DNA of 64,000 bases, taken from Voacanga thouarsii. Taxonomy: Eukaryota; Streptophyta; Magnoliopsida; Gentianales; Apocynaceae. Positions 46,046 to 58,187 of this stretch are shown one piece after another. Location of the stretch: contig JANUWF010001184.1 of the NCBI GenBank assembly GCA_026120185.1, forward strand, positions 868,001 through 932,000. The letters run 5' to 3'. The notes below the pieces were generated by a model, which saw only the letters and a list, made by a program, of their open reading frames with translations, searched no databases and was not told where the DNA came from. The translations under genes were made by a program, and so were the position numbers. Each line of letters begins with the position of its first letter. Position 1 is the stretch's first letter.

Positions 46046-46130
46046 AAGGTTTAGGCTATTATTGATATTATATGCTTTATTTTATTAAGGTTAAATCTTT
46101 TTACTAACCTGGCTTGTTTATGCTGTAGGA

Positions 46131-47550
46131 TGGTGAAATGGTCTAAATTAGTCATATTTTTTCTAGTTATTTGAGACTATTTTGTTATACATTTTGTGAA
46201 ATAACTAGTCATATTCCTTTATATTTGATATTTCCTTTATAAAATTACTTTAAGGAAAAATTAGAGCTAATTGTGTGATTTTTCAGAACAAGACCAGCAC
46301 CACCAGCTAGGAAGGACAGCTGGCGCCGGTCTGCAACTGGAAGAACGAAGAAAAAGCAAAGAAATTGAGTGGAACAGAGGAAGTAAATTGGAATTGGAAT
46401 AGAAGAAAGAAATGAATTTCGACTAGCTTCATGGCTTGGGCACGGCTAAGCGGAAAAAAGACACAAAAGCCGACAACAAAAGAAAACGACAGTAACAATT
46501 GATCAAAGCAACAATTCGGTGGGCCCAGATGCAAAGCAAAGTCAACAATGGTAGGCTGGAAAAGAAGCCACCGAAACAAGACAACAAAAGAAGAAATGGT
46601 GTGCGGCTTCTGTGGCTTTCGCATGGCTCAATTAAGCCGATTCAAGAAAAGGAAACATTTCAGTCTTCAATTTGGTGGCTCATTGAGCCGACGCAACAAC
46701 AGCAAGAAGAAAGGGAAAAAAAGACAGATTTTGGTCAGAAAGGACAAAGGGAAAAGTCAACAAAGGCTGCTACAAAAGAAGAATTTCAGTGGCTTAATCA
46801 AGCCAATGCAAAATAGAAAGCGAACAGTTTCGGTGGGCTTGGTGGCGGCTAAATTGAGCAACAACAGATTTTTGGTGGCTCAATTTAGCTGACAGAAAAC
46901 AAAGAAAGGCAGCAGATTTTCGATAGCTTCAGCAGATTTGAATTGGCTTCAATTGGACACCAAATTTTAGCAATCTCAATTCAACATCAATTGCAATTTC
47001 AGCAGAACACGACAAAGTCCAAATCAAGAATCCAAATTGATTTCCAATTACAAAGTTAAAGACGGTGGACTACTTAGTTTTTCTTTAATTTTATTTTGAA
47101 TTTTATTTAGCAATTATTAATCCTTTTTTGTTTTGGATATTTTTTAGTAATTACTTTTTCTTTATTTATGATTCTTTTAGGAATTTTGTAATCCTATAAA
47201 TAAAGGCCAATTTACCCTAGGAAGAGAGGTGCACAATGTAGAGACTTAGTTATATTTTGGAGTGCATCACCAATATTTTTCTGAAAATAAATAATTTAAG
47301 GAGGATTGTACAAGAGGGTCTTCAAAGGAAGAAGAACAAGGCTTATCTATGAGTATCTATTTGTTTCCTTTGTTTTCTTTTTCTTGAACAATGATGTATT
47401 ATGCAAATAAGAGTACTGGGTGTACTCTAATTTTGAAAATATGCAATTCTTTAAGCAAAACTTGCATCTAATTTCCTTTTGCTTCAAGCTAAATGTGAAT
47501 GCATGCTCAATTTAAATGTTTTAAACTTTGATGCATAAACTCATTATCTA
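46131..47550 (+). mobile_element. At-2: solo Athila-like LTR in the Tk-e leader
   Basis: The sequence aligns with the At-1 LTR: CTAAATT and GTTATTTGAG near its start, the block near 47310-47370 matching 26565-26640, and an ATCTAG end. It sits two bases after the acceptor-like TTTATGCTGTAG of Tk-e, where Tk-b has its start codon, and Tk-e gag follows directly. A direct TAGGA repeat lies at 46126-46130 and 47549-47553, but the LTR ends deduced from At-1 would overlap it, so the target duplication is uncertain. Confidence 0.75.
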
Positions 47551-48460
47551 GGACATTGCTTAGAATAGCACCGAAGCGTTATGCAGCCACATCCAGTAGA
47601 AGGGTTCCTAAGGCAGAGCCCGTGACACCGAAGTTTGATACAACTCAAATGCCATCACCAAACCGGGGAATTGAGAATGAACCAGAGCCAAAAATGGGAT
47701 CGGAAGAACCTATCAGCATAACCATGGGGCAAGCGTTCCGCAAAATGATCAAGATTCTGCAAACTCTGACTGAGTGGAGGAATCCAAAGGGGAAAGATGA
47801 AGCCTTAGAGAGGTTTCTGAAATTTCAACCTCCCATTTTCCTAGGAGAGGCCGAGCAGGATCAGAAAGCAGAACAATGGGTGGAACAGATAGAGGACATC
47901 TTCGCTACGCTCCAGTACATTGAGAAGTGAATGGTGAAATTTGCTGCATTTTAACTGAGGGGCCTAGCTCAGCATGGTGGCAACGAGTCCAAGATGACTG
48001 GGAGATGATCGATCAGGACTGGACATGTGCTAACTTCTTGGAAGCATTCGAGCCGAATATATCCCTCAGTGGATAGTGGAGAAAAGGAAAAATGAATTCC
48101 AAAATCTGAAGCAAGGGGGCATGACGGTGGTGCAGTATGTGGCACGTTTTACTTAGCTATCGAAATATTGCAAAAGGTTGGTGGATACCAAGCAGAACAA
48201 AACGAGGTAATTTGTCAAGGCAGGAGTTAAGAAGGGCGTTGGCACCTTCTTCACCAATGACTTATTCAGGGGCCATGGACGTAGCAACCCAGACTAAGAA
48301 CGAGAATCGTAGTAGGATGGTACCAGGACCTTTCTTGCCGCCAAGACAACTGCCGAGACCTATCCAGAGGCAGCAATCCCATAAGCACCCTGCCATCCAG
48401 CAATGGCAGAACCAAGGGAAGTAAGCATGAATAACACCAGTTGGTCCTGCATAGAATCTT
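47551..48460 (+). pseudogene. Tk-e gag capsid region, broken
   Basis: The N-terminus reads MLRIAPKRYAATSS with its ATG changed to TTG context (47556). The capsid follows as LERFLKFQPPIFLGEAEQD near 47800 and AEQWVEQIEDIF near 47868, the retrotransposon gag family pattern. A stop at 47930 and several frame changes after it (48000-48250) break the gene. In a living element it would form the particle that packages the RNA. Confidence 0.85.
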
Positions 48461-48600
48461 TAATTATGCCACAACTGCGGGAAAATGGACCACATGGAGA
48501 AAAATTGTTGGTGTCAGGGAGTTGAGCGGAAATGCTACCACTGCGGAGACCCGAATCATCTGCGAAACACCTGCCCTAAACTTCTCCGAATAGAACAAGG
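48461..48600 (+). pseudogene. Tk-e nucleocapsid with two CCHC knuckles
   Basis: Two complete knuckles are visible, CHNCGKMDHMEKNC near 48468 and CYHCGDPNHLRNTC near 48532, both with correct spacing. They would bind genomic RNA. Confidence 0.88.
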
Positions 48601-48689
48601 AAACCTAGCTCAGATAGCGAGAGCTAATCCAGCTAATACTACAAGAGCCTTTAGAAGTGGAACTCAGAAGCCGCAGGTGAAAGCAAAGG

Positions 48690-49160
48690 TTTTCGCTCTT
48701 AATCGAGAGGAGGTTGGAGCAGATGCAGTGGTGGTGGAAAGTACATTCACTATCCAAGGTCATTCCGTTAATGTGTTGATTAACCTTTGATCCACCCGTT
48801 CCTATTCAAACAAGAATTATGCATATCATTTGGGTTGGAATGGAGTAAAACTACCTTTTACCTTATTGGTGAGTACACTCTTGGGAAAAATAGTGCAAGT
48901 GGATCGATATATGTAGAATTGTAAGATTGAAGTGGGGAGAGAAAGCCTGGAGGGAGACTTGATAGTCTTAGCCATTGCTGATTATGACTTGATTCTGGGT
49001 ATGGATTGGCTAGCTAAGCATGGGGCTAAAGTAGACTGTAAGAATAAGTCCATTCAGTTCCTTAGACTAGGATGTGATGTGTTGGAGTTCAACAGTAATA
49101 GAGTAAAAGAGTTGATGTTTTTTATAGCGGGGGCAAAAGCCCAAAAATTGTTGAAGTAAC
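48690..49160 (+). pseudogene. Tk-e aspartic protease, catalytic Asp lost
   Basis: The retropepsin fold shows as VVVESTFTIQGHSVNVL near 48730. The active-site D-S/T-G is replaced by a segment reading INL then a stop near 48788. The second half LAIADYDLILGMDWLAKHGA (near 48970) is well kept. Confidence 0.85.
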
Positions 49161-49224
49161 GATGTTAAAGATATTTGGCCTATATGATAAATAGGTCAAA
49201 GGATAAGTGCACCCTCGAAGATAT

Positions 49225-50000
49225 AAAGATGGTAAGAGATTTTTTTGATGTATTTCCGGTAGAACTCACTTCTCTACCTCCCAACTAAGAAGTTGAGTTC
49301 ACTGTTGATCTAGTTCCAGGAGCAGAACCGATATCTCGGACCCTATATCGGATGGCACTGGCGGAGTTGAAGGAATTAAAGGAGCAGCTATATGAATTGG
49401 TGAAGCAAGGTTACATAAGACCTAGCACGTCACTCTGGGGAGCTCCAGTGCTATTTGTGAAGAAGAAAGACGGGACGTTGAGGTTATGTATTAACTATCG
49501 GGGGTTGAACAATCTGACCATCAAGAATAAGTATCCTCTACCTTTAATTGATGAGCTGTTCGACCTGTTGCAAGGGTCCAATTGTTACTCCAAATTGTAT
49601 TTGAGGCAAGGATACTATCAAGTAAAGATAAAAAATGAGGATATTCCCAAGACGGCCTTCAACACAAGATATAGTCACTACGAATTTGTAGTGATGCCTT
49701 TTGGGGTGAAAAATGCACCAGCGGTATTTATGGATTTGATGCATCGAGTTTGCCAACCCTACTTGGATAAGTTCGTGGTGGTCTTCATCGACGACATACT
49801 CATATACTCTAAGAATCTCGAGGATCATGCGGAACATTTGAAGTTGGTATTGGAAAAGCTAAGGGAGCACAAGCTTTATGCCAAATTTAGCAAGTGCGAG
49901 TTTTGGCTGGATAGCTTATCATTTCTTAGCCATGTGGTAGCCAAGGATGGAATCAAGATGGACCCAGCAAAAGTCGAGGCAGTTTTGGATTGGAAGTAAC
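49225..50000 (+). pseudogene. Tk-e reverse transcriptase
   Basis: This is the best-preserved pol segment: 216 codons are open from 49352. Motifs in order are [71 protein letters not shown] and the catalytic [15 protein letters not shown] near 49767. Both catalytic Asp are present. The upstream FFDVFPVELTSLPP linker is in another frame after stops. It is homologous to the minus-strand Tk-d RT. Confidence 0.92.
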
Positions 50001-50860
50001 CAAAGAATATCACAGAGATTCGAAGTTTTCTTGGGATTGGCCAACTATTATAGGAGGTTTAATAAAGGATTCTCAATGCTAGCATTGCCTATGACCCGGC
50101 TACTAAAAAATGACGTACTATTTGTTTGGAATGAGAAATGTAAAAAGAGTTTCCAGGAGCTGAAGCGGAGGTTAATGACAGCACCCGTATTGAGTTTGCC
50201 CGAGGGAGATAAGCCTTATTCTCTGTATACTGATACTTCAAAAAAAGGTTTGGGAGCAGTATTGATGCAAGATAGGAAGGTAATTCTCTTATGCTTCTCA
50301 AAAATTGAAGCCTCGTGAAGTCAATAATCCCACACATGATTTGGAGCTAGCTGCCATTGTATTTACTTTAAAGAAATGGCAGCATTACTTGTATGGAGCT
50401 ATGTATGAAGTGTTTACCGATCACAAGAGCCTGAAATACATCTTCACCCAGAAGGACTTGAATTTGAGGCAGCGGAAATAGATGAAATTTTTGGAAGAAT
50501 ATCGCTGCCCAATCAACTACCACCTCAGGATGGCTAACGTCGTTGTTGATGCCCTGAGCTGGAAAGTTAAAATGTACAGGATAAGAGTGCATGTGATTTA
50601 AAAGGTCCACGATGTGCTAGATAAAAGAACAAAAGTGTAAGAAGAGAGGATTATTGTTAGCAATATGAGATTGATACCAAATCTAAGGCGAGAAATCATC
50701 GAAGCTCAGTAAAGGAATGCGGAATTTCACCTTTTCAAGGACAAAGAGCTTAAACGGCAAGGCAGTGACTTTCGACAAGATGAAGCCAGGGGTTTTGTAT
50801 TTCCGATCATTTGTGTGTACCCAATGAGTACCAGTTGACGGACAAAATTTTGGAATAGGT
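50001..50860 (+). pseudogene. Tk-e RNase H and linker, broken
   Basis: The connection RSFLGxANYYRRF lies near 50020. RNase H starts KPYSLYTDTSKKGLGAVL near 50211, with the first catalytic Asp in YTDTS. Then come [21 protein letters not shown] near 50335 and [19 protein letters not shown] near 50408. Stops occur at 50000, 50050, 50318 and 50480. Confidence 0.88.
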
Positions 50861-51560
50861 ACATAAAAGCAAGTATGTAATTCATCCGGAAGAGGTGAAA
50901 ATGTATCAAGACCTAAAACGGGCTTATTGGTGCCCTGGAATGAAGCGAAACGTGGTTAAGTATGTCTCGATATGTCTGACTTGTCAAAGTTAAAGCGGAG
51001 CACATAAAGTCAGCAAGATTGTTGCAACCATTACCAGTACCTAAATAGAAATGGGAAGAGGTGATCATGGACATCGTTACCGGACTCCCTATAAGAAGGA
51101 CCCAAAAGGACGTCATATGGGTAGTAGTGGATCCATTGACCAAGTCAATACATTTTATACCGGTGAATGTAAGGGATTCAATGGAGAAATTAGCTTAGGC
51201 CTACGTGGGAGAAATAGTCAGATTACACGGAGTGCCTTCGAGTATTATGTCCAACCAAGACCCAAGATTTACATCCCGATTTTGGGGTAAGTTTCAAGAA
51301 TCAATGGGTTCCCGTCTAAAGTTCAGTACAACGACACATCCACAAACTAATGGTCAGTCAATAGGGTTATTCAGATATTAGGATATGCTGAGAGCCTGCG
51401 TATTGGATTTTGGGGATAAGTGGATTGAATGTGTACCATTTGTAAAATTGGCTTACAAAAATAAGTATCAGTCTTCAATTGGAATGGCCCCGTATGAAGC
51501 ATTGTATGGACGTAAGTGTCAAGTACCTCCATACTAGAGTTGGTTAGAGGACGGCCACAC
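50861..51560 (+). pseudogene. Tk-e integrase, broken, catalytic Glu region changed
   Basis: The HHCC end reads [14 protein letters not shown] near 50902 and VSICLTCQS near 50965. The core has MDIVTGLP near 51069 (first Asp) and SNQDPRFTSRFW near 51250 (second Asp). At the DDE glutamate the expected Gln-Ser-Glu-Arg is GQSIGLF near 51357, so the Glu is lost. AYKNKYQSSIGMAPYEALYG near 51450 ends the conserved part. Confidence 0.88.
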
Positions 51561-51564
51561 AAGC

Positions 51565-52110
51565 ATGTCTGGAGAAGTCTATGTTCAGAAAATGTTGGAT
51601 AAAGTCAAGCTGGTCAGAGAAAGGTTGAAAGCGGCCCAGAGTCGACAAAAGAGTTATGCGGACAATAGGCGGAGAGAGTTGGAATTTCAAGTAGAAGACA
51701 GCGTGTTCTTAAGGTTGACACCGAATAGAAGAATTCTGAAGTATCCGAAAGGTGGGAAGTTGAATCCGAGGTATTTGGGACCGTTTTCGATAAAGGAAAG
51801 AATTGGACCAGTGGCCTACCGACCGGATCTGCCGAATAGATTGATAGGAATGCATGACGTGTTTCATGTGTCGTAGTTGAAGAAGTACAATGCCGACCCT
51901 GGATAAGTTTTGAATAGTGAGCCGTTGGTATTGCAACCCGACTTGAGCTTTGTGGAGAAGCCTTTGAAAATTTTGGACCGAAGCATCAAGACTCTCCAGA
52001 ACAAGCAGATTCCCATGGTGAAGGTACAGTGGGAGCATCATGTCACATAAGATGCTAGATAGGAAACAGAAGAATGGGTAAAACAGAAGTATCCTGATCT
52101 GAGATAAAGG
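51565..52110 (+). pseudogene. Tk-e integrase C-terminus and chromodomain
   Basis: A 103-codon open piece (51565-51876) holds QSRQKSYADNRRRELEF, KLNPRYLGPFSIKERIG and MHDVFHVS, the standard GPY/F-type tail. After a stop the chromodomain reads EKPLKILDRSIKTLQNKQIP and then MVKVQWEHH near 51955-52045, ending EEWVKQKYPDLR. This places Tk-e among chromoviruses, Tekay-like clade. Confidence 0.9.
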
Positions 52111-52140
52111 TATGCCTAAATTTCGAGACGAAATTCTTCT

Positions 52141-52153
52141 AAGGAGGAGAGGA
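52141..52153 (+). other. polypurine tract of Tk-e
   Basis: AAGGAGGAGAGGA lies directly before the LTR start TGTGAAACC. Confidence 0.9.
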
Positions 52154-54210
52154 TGTGAAACCCCACATAAAGCTAACCTTAGAGTAAAGGGGATAGGATG
52201 CATATCATGTTATTCTGCATAAAAATAAACTATTTGAATGATTTTATGTGCCTTAGAATTATGGTTTATAGGTTAAATGGCTTATTTATGCTTGTTGGGT
52301 AGGAAGGGTAAAAAGGTAATTTTGCTTGAGGTTAAAATAGGAAGATGGCTTCAGGTTTAGATAAGAAGAATATTTGGGTGAAGAAAATAAAACAAGAGTT
52401 GTTGTGGTTAAATGGTTAGAGCTTTGAGAATTAATCTCCAAGGTCATGAGTTCAAATCCTATTACTTAAATTTTATTCATGATTATCTTAGCTATGTTTG
52501 AATTTTTGATTTTCTTACATTCCTTAAAGATAGGAATGTTTTCTTAAAGGAGACATGAAGAAATGTCTTGATCATATGATCATGTCCTAGAAAGAATTTT
52601 AGAGGAATTCTTGTCCCCTTTAATTTCTCAAGCCTTGTCCTAACATCTGTATAAATTAAACTATCCTTAATCCAATATCCATTCTTTTAACTCAAAAAAA
52701 ATTATGTGATAGAGCCCAAGCCTTGAAATTCAAAAAATCAGCCTTGAGGGATAGGGGATTGTCGAAAATAGGGAGGAGAGTTAGGATGGGTTTCCAAGGA
52801 AAATAAATCACCATAGTTATACCTTCAATTCTACCTTCATTTTGTTCATGTTTTGGTAAAGGAAAAATCTAGAAAATTTCCCATAATTTCTGCAAGGTTA
52901 TTTTCGAAAGTTCAGCCAACATTCTTACCCCATTTGCTGCTAGAAAAATGGTCATTTCATGTGAGGTTGTAGGTGTAAAATTCTGAGAATTTTCAGACTG
53001 CGCAACCTTTGTAAACCAGAAGTTTTCCTTCAGCAAATTCGCTGCCTTGAAGCTGGATTTTTCAGCCACCTTTAAGTTATAAGAATAGCTGGAGCTTCCT
53101 TTGTTTTTCTTCCGAAAGAAGGCTGTAAAACCACCATTAAAAGACCTTCAAATACCCTTAAAAACCAGCAACAAATTGGGCCAAAAAAAGCAGATAATTC
53201 TGCACCAAAAACCATCTTCATTCTAGGTACTTTGGTAGCATTGAAAACCAGAAAATTTCCAGCTTGGTTCCACAAGGAAAAGGCCGAAATGCTTGCATTT
53301 CAACCTCTGAAAATCAGACCTTATTCAGCCATGGACTGAACACCGTCGGCCTCCATATTAACCTTGAGTGCTTGGACTCCATGATCACACCTCAAAAAGC
53401 TCCTAAGATTACTCTATGCAAAACTCATTAGAACTTCAAACTAATTCCAGAATTTTTGCTCCATGAAAACACTCTTGTAGCAAGTGATCAAACTAGAATA
53501 TCGCTGCCATTATAGATTAAGTTTTGGCCAGCTTAATAACCTGAACAACCTCCATTATTTGAATTAAGCCTAGCTTGTTTAGCCTTACACCATTAAAGAG
53601 CAAGAGACCGTCCATGAACAACCACCATTAACTAATCCTCTACCTCAAATAACTCCTTATTTTCCTCCATTTGAATTTCAAAAAAACTGAACACTTCTCT
53701 ATCCTTCTTGCTAAACTGAAACTCCTTACTACACAAGACCATTCGGCCAACATCAATTCCAGAAATTCACAAGCCATTTTCTCTCAAACTCTCTCAAGAA
53801 CATGAAGAACACACACTTCACCTCTTCAAGGCTAAACCTATCATAAACACCTCCAATCATTCTCAAATACTCTAGATTCACTCATATTTAGTCCCTAGAC
53901 TTTATTTCTAGTTTTTATAATACAAAATCACGCAAACCAAAATTTTTAAACGGATCAAAACCATTTTTTTTTAATTGAAGGTTCTAAGAACATCAAAAGA
54001 TAAAATAAGAACGTCCTTCTTGTTCTTTTTCTTCTACTCAACTTTTAATGTTCCATTCTAATGCCCTTCGTCACTCTCTCTCTCTTGGCTGAAATGGTGA
54101 TGATCAACCATGGCTGTTTTTTTCAGACCACTAAAGGATCTCAAACACGTGGACCTTCACTAATCAAGAAACCTACATCAAGTGATCATCTATCAAGTAT
54201 TTCATCTTCG
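52154..54210 (+). mobile_element. Tk-e: 3' LTR, 3'-truncated
   Basis: It begins TGTGAAACCCCACAT and keeps the ~806 bp missing from the 5' LTR. It stops near 54210, about 60% through, where the tail of a minus-strand LINE begins. Both hairpins are therefore lost here. Confidence 0.9.
52398..52467 (+). other. tRNA-like segment in Tk-e 3' LTR
   Basis: TGGTTAAATGGTTAGAGC (52405-52422) and GAGTTCAAATCC (52448-52459) are A- and B-box-like. The T-arm ATGAG / CCTAT pairs at four of five positions, one a G-U. It lies 245 bp from the LTR start. Confidence 0.6.
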
Positions 54211-55085
54211 TTTTTTTTTATCAAAATGTAAATGATTAATATTGATCAAAAGATATTTACTGGGCAGTTTACTAGTTAACAGTCAATAGGACTATTAACT
54301 AGCAGTGGTCAATACAATTCTCAAAATTTGTCAGAACATTAGGATATAGAGTAAAAATAACAGTATACACATGTGTTTTGATCCTTTTAGCAATTTCCAA
54401 TGGTTGGTAAGCTACTCCGTCAAACAGTGCCCTATTACGGGCATTCCAGATATAATAGAGAGTGGCAAGCATAGCAGTAGCCTTAGCCTTAGCAATCGAC
54501 GAAGTACCACGGTTGTCTCACTTGAACCACCGAAGGCAAGAGTTGGTCGAATTCGTTGCTTGTGGTAAGCCCAGCCAAACTTTAACTTCCTTCCAAATAG
54601 GCGCAGAAACCGAGCACTTGATAAATAAGTGGTTTGTCATTTTTGGTTGTGCCTTACACAGCGGACAAGACAAGTCATCCAACTGGAATACAAGTGCATC
54701 CTTAGTCTTCAGCCGTCCCCTAGCATATAACCAGGCCATGAATGAATGCTTGGGGCTTGGGGTTTAGGCCCTATTTCCAAATAGTATTAGCCCAAAAATT
54801 TTTTGATGAAGTAAACCTAAGGTAGTCATAAGCATGAGAGGTGAAGGTAGTGGTACCTATTGCCTGAGTGTGTAGAAGAATAGTAGCACTATGAGAATCC
54901 TATTCCTACTTAAGGATCATGTCCCTAATTGCCAACAGCCTATGAAACAGTGGAGAATGGTCCCTATGATGTTCGATCTCCTAAACAGATCTTCCCTTCG
55001 TGTAGTAGTGGTCTACCCATTTAACCCACAAGGATTGTTTCTCTGCATGTATGTCCCAAATAATTCTAGTTAGTAGCGCAATAAA
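54211..55085 (-). pseudogene. Ln-1: 3' fragment of an L1-type LINE with zf-RVT domain
   Basis: On the minus strand HSFMAWLYARGRLKTKDAL near 54745 is followed by CPLCKAQPKMTNHLFIKC (near 54670) and SAPIWKEVKVWLGLP, the zinc-binding domain at the end of plant LINE ORF2. Farther upstream WVDHYYTKGRSVWEIEHH-type sequence and HSPLFHRLLAIRDMI (near 54930) belong to the same protein. The 3' end is a nine-base A tail on the minus strand (54211-54219). RT and endonuclease are missing, as in 5'-truncated insertions. It abuts the broken Tk-e LTR. Confidence 0.8.
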
Positions 55086-55650
55086 AATGTAAAAAAAAAA
55101 AAAAAAGGCTAATACTAATGGAAGCCAAAGATTTAGAAGAAGATGATGATGATGAACCCCCTAAAGCTTTAAAGTCCAAAACTACAAGACAAGAAGGTCT
55201 AGAGGATTTTTAAACGGATATGAGGATTGCTCTTACTCACATGTAGATAGAGGTAGCACACTTAAGAACTGAACATTGTGAATTGAGAGCCATCCAGCTG
55301 TAAGATGTTGACTGGTTCACATAATAACGCACTTACATGGAGCATGACTAGCAATAGAAAATGGGCTAAGAGCAGCATCTGCAACAGCAGTATGATTCTT
55401 TCACCTATATTGAAGATCAGGTGGAAAAACCATAGATGGACCAAAGAGCCATAAGGGGTTCCCAAAATGACATCCGACTAATACAGCACCAACAACAACA
55501 ATTTTTGAAAAAAATTTGGGATGTTGTCTCTAGAACCAGGGATCACATGGAAGAGCAGGACCATCTAATTCTAGAATAGGCCATTCTTAATTTTATGTTT
55601 TTGGGGACTTTATTTACATTTGCTTTTCTTTTAATTTCTTTGGATTTAGT

Positions 55651-55689
<39 letters not shown>

Positions 55690-56952
55690 TTATTTTTATT
55701 CTTATTATGTTATATTAGTATTTCTTACATTTGACATTTACTGTGTTTCATTTCTTTGTGGCAGTTTTTTTTTTTTTCTCTTCTTCTTCTAACAAAAATA
55801 CTCTTCTTTCATGAAGCTACGATCACACTAGGTGATTGCTAACCCTTTTTCCCTTTTATTCATTTCAGTCCAATTTGGATGTATTTATTGCTATGTTTGT
55901 AACCAATGAGGACATTGTTCAGTTTAAGTTTGGGGGAGGGGTTATTTAATATTCTCTTCAAAATTTTATTTCGATTATGGAATTTTCTTAATTTTGGATG
56001 AGTTTGAGCAATTGTGGAAATAGGGCCAATTTTTTTTCGATTTTTGGATTTGTTTGGCCCATGATGGTGTTATTATTGTATCCCCTTTTGCATGAGAATT
56101 AAATTTAAAACTTATTGGATGAGTTTTTTTTTTTTTTTTGAAGGTGTGAAATGCTTAGATCTTGAAATTTTAAATTAACCTTGTTTGGACTTTAGTAAAA
56201 ATGACACCATGTTCTTTCCTAATATTAATGTAGTGGTTATGATGAAATATAAGCATGGAATTCTAAGTTAATCTTTGTTCTATGATTGCACAATTTGTTT
56301 TTATTTCTGGTGGGTAAATATGGATTGGGATTAAAAAAAAATATTAGAGAATAAAGCAAGGTAACACAAAGGCTGAAAAATCCTTGTTACATATCTTTAT
56401 TAGGATTTTGTATTAACTTGTCAAATTTGAAAGAAAATAGAAAAAAAAATTGGGGTAAGGTAACGCAAAAGCTAAAAATCCTTATTACATATCTTTACTA
56501 GGTTTTTGCATTACCTTACTACAAGAAAAAGAAAATGAAAATGAATTGAGAAAATAAAGTGAGCCTATAGACCAATCTTACATTTATTACTTGGATTATG
56601 GCGGTTGGGAGGTCATAGAACTTGGAATTAACTTATTAAGCCTAACTTATATGACTCACATCATTCACTTTCAAAACTTAAATAATCAGGATGGAACACC
56701 TCGAATAAGTATGAACTTGTTTAACTTAACTTCGATGGCTTTGATTATTTCTATCCTAATTTATTAGTTTATACAAAAATTGGCTTGGTGAATTGGGTTT
56801 TAGACTTGATTCTTAAATCAAACGGGTGATAATACCTTCAACATCATGGTCAACTTATGTTCAAAAGTCTCAGGTTATTTTATGAGAAACTATTTGTATA
56901 TGGGGTCTTATTATTTGCTTGAGAACAAGTAAAGGTTTAAGTGTCGGCGTAT
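55086..56952 (+). mobile_element. At-3: 3' internal part of an Athila-like element
   Basis: An A run (55092-55106) is followed by short open pieces with QRAIRGSQNDIRLIQHQQQ near 55448 and DVVSRTRDHMEEQDHLIL near 55520, like the coiled end of an Athila ORF1. The rest is AT-rich non-coding sequence with TA and T runs. A tract near 56938 (AAGTGTCGGCGTATG) corresponds to the At-1 polypurine end. No pol domain is present. The left border near the A run is uncertain. Confidence 0.55.
55653..55685. repeat. (TA)n microsatellite
   Basis: About 16 TA units inside At-3. Confidence 0.95.
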
Positions 56953-57193
56953 GTGATGAGGCTTAATAATATATACATTTTCTACTATTTATGTGCTTTA
57001 ATAGAGATAAATTCTTACGCAAGTCACTACTCACCACACTCTTTTCATCTTATTTTTGTAAGGAATTGAAAGATACCACTTGAAGGTGAATGAAGGTGAA
57101 AAGGAAGAAAAAGGAGCAACAAGGGAAATTGCATCGAGATATGGCAACCAAGGGAATTCCAACTTACGTACGCCACCAAAATCACAATATATT
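56953..57193 (+). mobile_element. At-3: start of 3' LTR
   Basis: TGATGAGGCTTAA follows the purine-rich tract just as the At-1 3' LTR does at 29337. It is cut after about 240 bp by the Cp-5 LTR. Confidence 0.5.
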
Positions 57194-57421
57194 TATTAGG
57201 ATTGTGCCCTATAAACAATCATTTGTACAATGTATTTTGCACATTAAATTGATAAAAGGTATTCTTTATCTTTTAATTTCTTTGTTTCATATATTTATGT
57301 GCATAAAACTGTTAGATAAAGTCACAAGTACAACACTGTGTTAAGAAAATCATGATAGAAACCTTGATGTGAGGTTCCTACTATACTGAAATGTGTTTGT
57401 ACTTAAATTATCCTTAGTCAT
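57194..57421 (+). mobile_element. Cp-5: Copia-type LTR, first part
   Basis: TATTAGGATTGTGCCCTATA has the form of a Copia LTR start with TG mutated to TA. It is interrupted at 57421 by the Tk-f solo LTR and continues at 61741. Confidence 0.6.
57417..57421. repeat. left target duplication of Tk-f
   Basis: GTCAT, repeated exactly at 61736-61740. Confidence 0.92.
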
Positions 57422-57924
57422 TTTAACACCCCGCTACCTAGGCCCGCCGGGGCCGGGGATGTCGCCCCGTCCAAAAGACAATGGGTCTTTATAACGAGGT
57501 CACACAAATAAAATAGCGGAATAAAAATAATAAAAATAATACTTCAACTTAAGGTTTAATACAACCCAAGAATAAATCCACGAATTCCCAAAAGGAAACA
57601 AATCCATAAATAAAATTATCCACTCTCGTCTCCCAAAAGCAATATATAAAATCAAAAGACACATTCTCTTCCAAGGCAGATATTACTAGCTACTCGACCC
57701 CACAGTAGGATCCACCTGAAATCATGATAAAAAGGTGATGAGACAGAAATCTCAGTAAGTCTGTGTGTGCTTTGGGTGTTTAGTGAAAACAGTTTGTGGA
57801 TGCAAAGTGTAAAACCTTTATAACAGAAATATTGGCAAGCATCAAACATTAGTCAAAAGCAAGAGTGGCGTTTTGGCTTATCTAGCCGTACATAATTTAT
57901 AAGATCAACCACTCAAAAGAAAGG

Positions 57925-57956
57925 ATTATGAGTTACCACACGTTGGGCCCCATAAC
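57925..57956 (-). other. hairpin 2 (Tk-f copy)
   Basis: On the minus strand GTTATGG and TCATAAT pair at all seven positions with two G-U pairs. The right arm differs at three positions from Tk-a, yet pairing is kept. Confidence 0.6.
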
Positions 57957-58156
57957 CGGTCAGAATGTCGACACTTTGTGCAGATTGACAAAAGGTAGGT
58001 AATCGGCCTACCAGGCAAGATACTCCTCCTTCTCTATACCCAAACAACAACCGGGTGTCCATTCCGGCAAAATACAGTCACTTAACTGAAATAAAACAAA
58101 CTGCTAGCTCGGACCGGTCTGACTAAGTAGTATTGACGTTTCTCTAAGTTGAGCTT

Positions 58157-58187
58157 ATCTTCTGGAGGTGGCCTCCTGCCAGAAGAC
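58157..58187 (-). other. hairpin 1 (Tk-f copy)
   Basis: On the minus strand GTCTTCTGG and CCAGAAGAT pair at nine positions with one terminal G-U, as in Tk-b. Confidence 0.75.

Noticed and set aside
46499..46892. Overlapping open frames of 105-114 codons in the At-2 LTR
   Set aside because: Lys/Gln-rich low-complexity translation inside a solo LTR with no recognisable domain.
55092..55106. A run as the poly-A tail of a plus-strand LINE or retrogene
   Set aside because: No coding sequence lies upstream on the plus strand; the neighbouring LINE is on the minus strand with its own tail at 54211.
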